Below are positions 53,898 through 58,772 of a stretch of DNA of 58,772 nucleotides, in pieces (within the stretch, counting starts at the first letter, position 1; each line of letters opens with the position of its first letter). Source of the DNA: Rodentibacter trehalosifermentans (GTDB taxonomy: Bacteria; Pseudomonadota; Gammaproteobacteria; Enterobacterales; Pasteurellaceae); contig NZ_MLHL01000061.1 in NCBI RefSeq assembly GCF_002000545.1, forward strand, positions 1 to 58,772, given 5' to 3'. The notes below the pieces were generated by a model. That model saw only the letters and a program-made list of their open reading frames with translations. It was not told the DNA's origin and did no database searches. The translations under genes and the position numbers were made by a program.

Positions 53898-53933
53898 ATT
53901 TTAACAAAACCATTAAAAATGGGGAATGCTAAT

Positions 53934-54056
53934 ATGCAAAAACTAAAAGAAATCCGCTGTAAGTGCTGTAAAAAACTACTCGAACGAGCAGAAAATATAC
54001 AACATTTAGAAATTAAATGTGTACGTTGTAAAACTTTAAATCAATTTAACAAGTAA
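53934..54056 (+). CDS. com: Com-like zinc-finger translational regulator
   Basis: 40 residues with two C-x2-C knuckles (IRCKCCKK, Cys9/Cys12, and IKCVRCKT, Cys29/Cys32) and NQF. Mu Com binds the mom mRNA and opens a hairpin hiding its start codon. Here the next gene is a methylase with such a hairpin. ATG 53934 has GGGGA 7-8 bp upstream; ATG 53919 is possible. Confidence 0.85.
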   Translation: MQKLKEIRCKCCKKLLERAENIQHLEIKCVRCKTLNQFNK

Positions 54057-54084
54057 GAGTATCGGAGCACCTTGAGTGCCGGAA

Positions 54085-54108
54085 TGCCATAGGAGATTAA
54101 CTATGGCA
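54085..54108 (+). promoter_or_regulatory. Hairpin sequestering the methylase start codon
   Basis: Perfect 8-bp stem TGCCATAG / CTATGGCA with loop GAGATTAA. The 3' arm contains ATG 54103; the SD AGGAG straddles stem and loop. A smaller hairpin, GCAC-CTTGA-GTGC (54067-54079), lies just upstream. Confidence 0.75.
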
Positions 54109-54948
54109 AATCAAAAAATCTTTAAACAAGCCCCTCTACCATTTGTCGGTCAAAAACGACAATTTCTAAAACATTTTGAGCAGGTCTTAAATGACAATAT
54201 CCCCGGTAACGGTGATGGTTGGATAATTATTGATGCCTTTGGCGGGTCAGGGTTGCTAAGCCATACAGCAAAACAATTAAAACCTAAAGCTCATGTCATC
54301 TATAACGATTTTGACGGTTATGCAGAGCGATTAGCGCATATTGACGATATCAACGCATTACGCTCTCAACTTTATGCTACAGTTGATAACGCTACGCCAA
54401 AAAACAAGCGAATGACGAAGGAATGTAAGGCAAAATGCGTCAAAATCATTCAAGAGTTTGATGGATATAAAGACTTAAACAGCTTGGCAAGTTGGTTATT
54501 ATTTAGCGGTAATCAGGTCAGCACACTTGATGAACTATTTAGTAAAGACTTTTGGCACTGCATTCGACAAAGTGATTATCCAAAGGCTAACGGCTATTTA
54601 GAGGGCGTAGAGGTAATTCGAGAGTCATTTCATACACTGCTTCCTAAGCATTCTGATAACCCGAAAGCGTTGTTTGTGTTAGATCCCCCTTACCTTTGTA
54701 CGAAGCAAGAAAGCTACAAGCAAGCAAGATACTTTGACTTAGTTGATTTTCTTCGATTGATACATTTAACAAGACCGCCGTATTTGTTCTTCAGTAGCAC
54801 TAAGTCCGAATTTATCAGGTTTATTGACGCAATGGTGAGTGATAAGTGGGATAATTGGCAGGCATTTGAGGAGTATCAACGTATTACATTACAGACAAAT
54901 GCAAATTACAACGGCCGATACGAAGATAATATGGTTTATAAGTTTTAA
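54103..54948 (+). CDS. DNA N6-adenine methyltransferase (D12/Dam class)
   Basis: 281 residues. N-terminal AdoMet motif PLPFVGQKRQFLKHF, motif I-like IIDAFGGSGLLS, catalytic DPPY in FVLDPPYLC. Takes the place of Mu mom (a different modification), so phage DNA may be protected from host nucleases by adenine methylation. The target site cannot be read. Start codon lies in a hairpin, downstream of com. Confidence 0.9.
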   Translation: MANQKIFKQAPLPFVGQKRQFLKHFEQVLNDNIPGNGDGWIIIDAFGGSGLLSHTAKQLKPKAHVIYNDFDGYAERLAHIDDINALRSQLYATVDNATPKNKRMTKECKAKCVKIIQEFDGYKDLNSLASWLLFSGNQVSTLDELFSKDFWHCIRQSDYPKANGYLEGVEVIRESFHTLLPKHSDNPKALFVLDPPYLCTKQESYKQARYFDLVDFLRLIHLTRPPYLFFSSTKSEFIRFIDAMVSDKWDNWQAFEEYQRITLQTNANYNGRYEDNMVYKF

Positions 54949-54950
54949 CC

Positions 54951-54995
54951 TTTAAAATTTAAACGCCCTTTAATGATGATTTAAAGGGCGTTTTT
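54951..54995 (+). terminator. Terminator of the late/com-methylase transcript
   Basis: AACGCCCTTTA / TAAAGGGCGTT with T5. The arms include TTTAAA-type boxes at 54951, 54958, 54969 and 54980. Confidence 0.8.
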
Positions 54996-55017
54996 GGTTA
55001 TTGTAATGGTCATTTAT

Positions 55018-55089
55018 TTTGCATAAAAGTTGGAAGAGGCTTATGCAAAATAAAACCCTATTTTATGCAAAAATTTTGGCGAATTTATA
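55018..55089. promoter_or_regulatory. Right prophage end with three transposase-binding-like boxes
   Basis: TTTGCATAAA at 55018-55027 and its complement at 55040-55049 (one mismatch) and 55062-55071, the last 18 bp from the end, mirroring the left end. Confidence 0.7.
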
Positions 55090-55200
55090 CAAACCTCGCC
55101 AATTCACATCACTATCCTCTATCCACAAACCAAAAAAACCGCTAAAAATGTCCGCGCTGCCATTGATTTCTTAGTGGAAAAATGGGCTATGGGATGGTAG
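55090..55200 (+). pseudogene. 3' end of the interrupted LysR-family gene
   Basis: Joined to 17794 in frame after one CAAA, this encodes S-P-I-H-I-T-I-L-Y-P-Q-T-K-K-T-A-K-N-V-R-A-A-I-D-F-L-V-E-K-W and a few more residues to TAG 55200, a textbook LysR C-terminus. It has no start of its own and is not expressed as a protein. Confidence 0.88.
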
Positions 55201-55242
55201 AAATTATCTAAAAATCATTTTTAGACAAAACTGTTATCAATA

Positions 55243-55270
55243 CAAAAGGAAGCGAATTGCTTCCTTTTTA
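55243..55270. terminator. Terminator between LysR remnant and YafJ-like gene
   Basis: AAAGGAAGC-GAATT-GCTTCCTTT, A/T-rich flanks both sides, so bidirectional. Originally ended the LysR gene. Confidence 0.8.
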
Positions 55271-55315
55271 AATTGTAGAAATAGAGATTTTTACAGCCAT
55301 TTTTGAAGGCTGCTA

Positions 55316-56143
55316 TTAAGCCGCTTTATGCAAACCCAGTGTGCCGTCATCTTCCATTTCTTTTGCAACACCCACGATTTCTGCAACTTTATCTCCTTCT
55401 TTAAAGAAGACAAAACCCCCGTTTTCCATTTTAGTCCAAGGCTCATCTTTGGTAAGGGGAAAGGTGGTAATGATGGTAACTTTATCGCCTTCTTTCGCAT
55501 AATCATTAAAATCAATTACGCCATCATCATCAATGCGATGTGCCTTGCCAAAAGGGGCTTTACGGGTGAGATAATGTAAATTCGTTGAGCAATGGGCGAT
55601 CATCCATTCGCCATTGGAAAGAATAAAATTGAAAGTTCCATGGGTGACAAGCTCCTTTGTTACCTCTTGAATAGCTTCGAAAATTTGCATTTCTGTCGGT
55701 TTTTTACGGAAACGGTTTTTCAAATATTCCGCCATATAACAAAAGGCGGCTTCGGAATCCGTCGAGCCGATAGGCTGGCAAAAACTTTCCGACATATCCG
55801 GTAAATCTTTTAAATTGCCATTATGAGCGAATACCCAATTCTCTCCCCAAATTTCACGGATAAAGGGATGGGTATTTTCAATATTCACTTCACCCTGTGT
55901 CGCCTTACGAATGTGGGCGATAACATTGAGAGATTTAATTTTATACTGTTTTACACAATCCGCTATAGGAGAAAGGGAAGCCGGACGATTATCACGAAAA
56001 ATACGTACACCGCGCCCTTCAAAAAACGCAATCCCAAAACCGTCGGAATGACAATCGGTTAAACCTGCACGACGGCGAAAACCTTCAAAGGAAAATACAA
56101 TATCCGTTGGAGTATTACAATTCATTCCGAGTAATTGACACAT
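55316..56143 (-). CDS. Class II glutamine amidotransferase (YafJ-like)
   Basis: 275 residues. N-terminal nucleophile Cys2 (MCQLLGMNCNTP), HSDGFGIAFFEG, IAHIRKATQGEVNIENTHPF and VFAHNGNLK are the Ntn-hydrolase glutaminase signatures. Acceptor substrate unknown. Isolated host gene with a terminator beyond its stop. Confidence 0.88.
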   Translation of the reverse strand: MCQLLGMNCNTPTDIVFSFEGFRRRAGLTDCHSDGFGIAFFEGRGVRIFRDNRPASLSPIADCVKQYKIKSLNVIAHIRKATQGEVNIENTHPFIREIWGENWVFAHNGNLKDLPDMSESFCQPIGSTDSEAAFCYMAEYLKNRFRKKPTEMQIFEAIQEVTKELVTHGTFNFILSNGEWMIAHCSTNLHYLTRKAPFGKAHRIDDDGVIDFNDYAKEGDKVTIITTFPLTKDEPWTKMENGGFVFFKEGDKVAEIVGVAKEMEDDGTLGLHKAA

Positions 56144-56273
56144 AAAATCCTTCTAAAAAACAATTCATTAAATAACCCTATAATGCGTGCAGATTTAACA
56201 CCATTACAAGGTTAATTTCAAGAGAAGTGCGGTAAGATTTTTAGACAAAAATGTTACATAAAATAACGGGAAA

Positions 56274-56651
56274 CTATTTATATAATTTATGGTACATTTT
56301 TCTTAATTCCGGCAACTCACCAATTTTTTCTTTGGCTTCGTTAAGTTTATTTTGGTTAGCGAGCTCTGCAGCCTCTTTTGCCACATCAATCACCTTTTGC
56401 AAGCCTTGTTGATAGCCCGAAAACTGCGATACATCGCCTTCCCATTTTGGCGGCTGTGTCACTTTAGATTTTTCTGCCGCCTCAATAAAGGCTGTCATAT
56501 TCTGTTGAAATTCCTCAACAGAATTCGCCCGATTAGCAAAATTTAAACGTTGTGCCATCACCATCATTTCATCACGAAGATTAATATGCTCTGAAGCAAA
56601 AATTGAAGTGGTGAAAAGAGAGAAAATAAATAATGCGAAAAGTTTTTTCAT
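56274..56651 (-). CDS. cybC: Cytochrome b562 (CybC family)
   Basis: 125 residues. Signal peptide (KKLFALFIFSLFTTSIFA), then a four-helix bundle. Heme ligands are conserved: Met in LRDEMMVMAQRL and His in RKMYHKLYK near the C-terminus. Periplasmic electron-transfer protein of uncertain role. Confidence 0.87.
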   Translation of the reverse strand: MKKLFALFIFSLFTTSIFASEHINLRDEMMVMAQRLNFANRANSVEEFQQNMTAFIEAAEKSKVTQPPKWEGDVSQFSGYQQGLQKVIDVAKEAAELANQNKLNEAKEKIGELPELRKMYHKLYK

Positions 56652-56681
56652 AAAATATCCTGCACAATTTTTTAATACAGC

Positions 56682-56714
56682 AAAAAGCCGCTAAATTCCT
56701 TTAGCGGCTTTTTA
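56682..56714 (-). terminator. Terminator of the tRNA transcript
   Basis: AAAAAGCCGCTAAA / TTTAGCGGCTTTTT, loop TTCC, T-rich on both strands. Confidence 0.85.
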
Positions 56715-56719
56715 GAATT

Positions 56720-56795
56720 TGGCTCCTCCTGCGGGACTCGAACCTGCGACATATGGATTAACAGTCCACCGTTCTACCGACTGAACTAAGGAGGA
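56720..56795 (-). tRNA. tRNA-Asn (GTT)
   Basis: 76 nt on the minus strand, TCCTCCT acceptor with AGGAGGA, GGTTCGAGTCC T-arm, anticodon loop CTGTTAA (GTT), encoded CCA. Confidence 0.97.
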
Positions 56796-56797
56796 AA

Positions 56798-56873
56798 TGG
56801 TGCCTCGAGGCGGAATCGAACCACCGACACGGGGATTTTCAATCCCCTGCTCTACCGACTGAGCTATCGAGGC
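56798..56873 (-). tRNA. tRNA-Phe (GAA)
   Basis: 76 nt on the minus strand, GCCTCGA acceptor, anticodon loop TTGAAAA (GAA), GGTTCGATTCC T-arm, encoded CCA. 2 bp from tRNA-Asn, so co-transcribed. Confidence 0.97.
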
Positions 56874-56909
56874 GTTATCATTATCGGCTACTGCCTGACA
56901 ACGGGGCGT

Positions 56910-56938
56910 ATTAAACTATTTTTTTGTGTAGCGGTCAA
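56910..56938 (-). promoter_or_regulatory. Promoter of the tRNA-Phe/Asn unit
   Basis: Minus strand TTGACC (56933-56938), 17 bp, TTTAAT (56910-56915), followed by a GC-rich discriminator (ACGCCCC) as in stringently controlled stable-RNA promoters. Confidence 0.8.
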
Positions 56939-57048
56939 TAACTAAATTAAAAAAAAGTAAAAAAATAAGCGTGTTTGAATGGTTAATAATCAAAATGTCT
57001 ATAAAAAAAACGAATTTTATAAACTTATACAAAAATAACCGCTCTTTT

Positions 57049-57378
57049 CTAATGGGATATGGACGAGAAAAGGTTAATCACCAACACGCCGGAAATAATC
57101 AGTGCAATCCCTATCATGCCCGCCGTGTCAATTTTCTGACCAAAAGCAAAATAGGCGACAATGGCTGTAAGCACAATGCCCACGCCAGACCAAACCGCAT
57201 AAACTAATCCAACCTGCAACGATCGGAAAATAATCGAAAGAAAATAAAAGGAGATAACATAAAGTACTAACGAGCCAACGGTTGGTGTAATTTTGCTAAA
57301 ACCATCACTGAGTTTTAATAAATTGGTTGCCGCAATTTCTAAGCAAATGGAAATTGCCAGTAAAATCCAAGGGTTCAT
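57049..57378 (-). CDS. emrE: EmrE-type small multidrug resistance transporter
   Basis: 109 residues, four helices. Essential Glu14 (SICLEIAATNLLKLSDGF) and YAVWSGVGIVLTAIVAYFAFGQ match EmrE closely. Proton-coupled export of quaternary cations. Stands alone upstream (minus-strand sense) of the rplA terminator. Confidence 0.9.
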   Translation of the reverse strand: MNPWILLAISICLEIAATNLLKLSDGFSKITPTVGSLVLYVISFYFLSIIFRSLQVGLVYAVWSGVGIVLTAIVAYFAFGQKIDTAGMIGIALIISGVLVINLFSSISH

Positions 57379-57394
57379 CTTTTTTCCTTAAACA

Positions 57395-57430
57395 AAAAAC
57401 CGTATAGAACAAAATTCTATACGGTTTTTG
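57395..57430. terminator. Terminator after rplA
   Basis: AAAACCGTATAGAA / TTCTATACGGTTTT with T5 on the minus strand; ends the rplK-rplA unit. Confidence 0.85.
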
Positions 57431-57447
57431 AAAATCAAACTAGAAAA

Positions 57448-58137
57448 TTATAATGATGCTTGATCTACTGCTACACCCGCACCCATTGTGGTAGAAATGC
57501 TCACTTTCTTAATGAAGATACCTTTTGCCGTGGCTGGTTTTGCTTTTGTTAAAGCTGCCAATAATGCTTGAAGGTTTTCTTTTAATTGCTCTTCAGAGAA
57601 GTTTGCTTTACCGATTGTAGTGTGAATGATACCGTTTTTATCGTTACGATAACGGATCTGACCGGATTTTGCATTTTTCACCGCTTCAGCAACGTTTGGT
57701 GTTACCGTACCGACTTTAGGGTTTGGCATTAAGCCGCGCGGACCTAATACTTGACCTAATTGACCGACAACACGCATTGCATCAGGAGAAGCGATAACGA
57801 CATCAAAGTTCATTTCACCTTTTTTGATTTGCTCTGCCAAATCTTCCATACCCACCAAGTCAGCACCCGCCGCTTTTGCAGCATCCGCATTTGCACCTTG
57901 AGTGAATACCGCTACGCGAACTTCACGACCTGTACCATGTGGTAATACGGTTGCGCCACGTACGTTTTGGTCTGATTTACGAGGATCGATACCTAAGTTT
58001 ACTGCCACATCAACACTTTCAACGAATTTAGCTGTAGCAAATTGTTTTAATACGGCAATCGCTTCGTTGATTTCGTATGCTTTGGTAGAATCTACGCCAG
58101 CTTTGATTGCTTTCATTTTTTTAGTCAATTTAGCCAT
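57448..58137 (-). CDS. rplA: Ribosomal protein L1
   Basis: 229 residues; full L1 with [38 protein letters not shown]. Forms the L1 stalk and represses its own operon by binding the rplK leader mRNA. 4 bp after rplK. Confidence 0.98.
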   Translation of the reverse strand: MAKLTKKMKAIKAGVDSTKAYEINEAIAVLKQFATAKFVESVDVAVNLGIDPRKSDQNVRGATVLPHGTGREVRVAVFTQGANADAAKAAGADLVGMEDLAEQIKKGEMNFDVVIASPDAMRVVGQLGQVLGPRGLMPNPKVGTVTPNVAEAVKNAKSGQIRYRNDKNGIIHTTIGKANFSEEQLKENLQALLAALTKAKPATAKGIFIKKVSISTTMGAGVAVDQASL

Positions 58138-58141
58138 CGTA

Positions 58142-58570
58142 TTATTCCTCCACCACTAAGCCCATCGAACGGGCAGTACCGGCAATTGATTTCATTTTAG
58201 TTTCGATAGTCGCACCAGTCATATCAGCCGCTTTGGTTTCAGCGATTTGACGGATTTGATCTAGCGTCACTTTACCCACTTTATCTTTATTCGGTTTACC
58301 GGAACCGGATTTGATACCCGCCGCTTTTTTCAATAAAACCGCAGCCGGTGGAGTTTTAGTAATAAATGTGAATGAACGGTCTGCATAAACAGTGATCACA
58401 ACTGGAATCGGTAAGCCTTTTTCTAAGCTCTCGGTACGCGCATTGAATGCTTTACAGAATTCCATAATGTTCACACCTTGTTGACCTAACGCAGGACCAA
58501 CCGGTGGTGATGGGTTTGCCATACCCGCTGCAACTTGCAACTTAACGTAGGCTTGGACTTTTTTTGCCAT
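58142..58570 (-). CDS. rplK: Ribosomal protein L11
   Basis: 142 residues: [30 protein letters not shown] and C-terminal [16 protein letters not shown] end ([15 protein letters not shown]). Binds 23S rRNA at the GTPase centre. Confidence 0.98.
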   Translation of the reverse strand: MAKKVQAYVKLQVAAGMANPSPPVGPALGQQGVNIMEFCKAFNARTESLEKGLPIPVVITVYADRSFTFITKTPPAAVLLKKAAGIKSGSGKPNKDKVGKVTLDQIRQIAETKAADMTGATIETKMKSIAGTARSMGLVVEE

Positions 58571-58660
58571 TTTAGTTTTCCTCTAATTGGGTGATAACGC
58601 TATAAATAGCTCCCCGATGATTTCGACACCGATCATAAAAGATTACGTGCCACACAAAAA

Positions 58661-58724
58661 TATAAGCCGATAAACGGCTTATAAACAGGGTGCGGATTAT
58701 ATAAAAAGCCCGATGCTTTTTCAA
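58661..58724 (-). promoter_or_regulatory. rplK-rplA promoter and leader hairpin
   Basis: Minus strand TTGAAA (58719-58724), 17 bp, TATAAT (58696-58701). About 10 bp into the transcript a hairpin ATAAGCCG/CGGCTTAT followed by ATTTTTG lies in the leader (58661-58682 region), a possible attenuator. The remaining leader to 58571 should contain the L1 target. Confidence 0.75.
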
Positions 58725-58772
58725 GCAATTCATATGGACTCGTAAAGAAAATCCTCAAAAAATAACCGCACT

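Larger units (their letters stand above)
17795..55089. mobile_element. Mu-like transposable prophage (about 37.3 kb)
   Basis: Gene content and order follow phage Mu: repressor, Ner, transposase, B ATPase, GemA, Mor, lysis, terminase, portal, F, G, I/Z, T, sheath, tube, tape measure, N, P, baseplate, fibre, Com. The boundaries are set by (i) the LysR gene, which rejoins in frame when 17795-55089 and one CAAA are removed, (ii) CAAA directly repeated at 17791-17794 and 55090-55093, and (iii) a TTTGCATAAA box exactly 18 bp inside each end. Mu usually makes 5-bp duplications and TG...CA ends; here the repeat is 4 bp and both ends read 5'-TAT, so the true ends may differ by 1-2 bp. Confidence 0.93.

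Noticed and set aside
53835..53933. N-terminal extension of Com
   Set aside because: The extended frame runs through the GC-rich hairpins and has no RBS; the Com-like part starts at 53934 (or 53919).

Overview
The window is chromosomal DNA of a member of the Pasteurellaceae, probably Aggregatibacter or Haemophilus. The 9-bp uptake signal AAGTGCGGT (USS) and its complement are scattered throughout, often as inverted pairs that double as terminators (3002-3037, 8694-8724, 10671-10701). The housekeeping proteins (FabZ, LpxA, LpxB, RnhB, GlnB, Gor, UvrA, Ssb, L1, L11) are of gammaproteobacterial type. Species cannot be fixed from the sequence alone.

Host left arm (1-17794). Positions 1-1300 are a decayed contact-dependent-inhibition-like locus: two pretoxin-like fragments, each preceded by the same palindromic repeat, a membrane protein that looks like an immunity gene with one extra TA, and an apparent insertion-sequence tail. 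Positions 1324-1612 hold two tandem copies of a possible small-RNA gene. Then come fabZ-lpxA, lpxB-rnhB, an SLC13-type transporter, mog-glnB-permease, gor, a thiosulfate-uptake pair (tsuA-tsuB), uvrA and ssb (divergent, sharing a LexA-like box) and a luciferase-like monooxygenase. A perfect inverted pair of the Neisseria uptake sequence lies after ssb. A LysR regulator gene follows and is cut at its 3' end.

Positions 17795-55089 hold a complete-looking Mu-like transposable prophage inserted in that LysR gene. Removing it with one copy of a 4-bp CAAA repeat rejoins an intact 308-codon LysR frame. Its order is repressor (minus strand), ner, transposase A, target-capture ATPase B, a series of small early genes, gemA, a terminator-bounded exported protein (a likely moron) and a Mor/C-type activator. 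Next come endolysin and spanins, terminase and portal, head genes with a toxin-like nuclease domain on the F protein, protease/scaffold and capsid, then sheath, tube, a frameshifted chaperone, tape measure, baseplate and tail fibre. The right end carries com and an adenine methylase. No Mu Gam, no mom and no invertible G segment with gin were seen.

The prophage's regulatory DNA is the most interesting part. A shared 15-bp box (GTGTGGAACTCCCTC) occurs three times, upstream of the lysis, protease/capsid and baseplate blocks, as expected for activator-driven late promoters. Leader hairpins bury two late ribosome-binding sites, and a perfect 8-bp hairpin buries the methylase start codon next to a Com zinc-finger gene. 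TTTAAA boxes recur at about 11-bp (one helical turn) spacing at many gene boundaries. A 95-nt cloverleaf-like element lies between the F-nuclease gene and gene G.

Host right arm (55090-58772). This has the orphaned LysR 3' end, a class II glutamine amidotransferase, a cytochrome b562, tRNA-Asn and tRNA-Phe, an EmrE-type SMR transporter, and rplK-rplA with a strong promoter.
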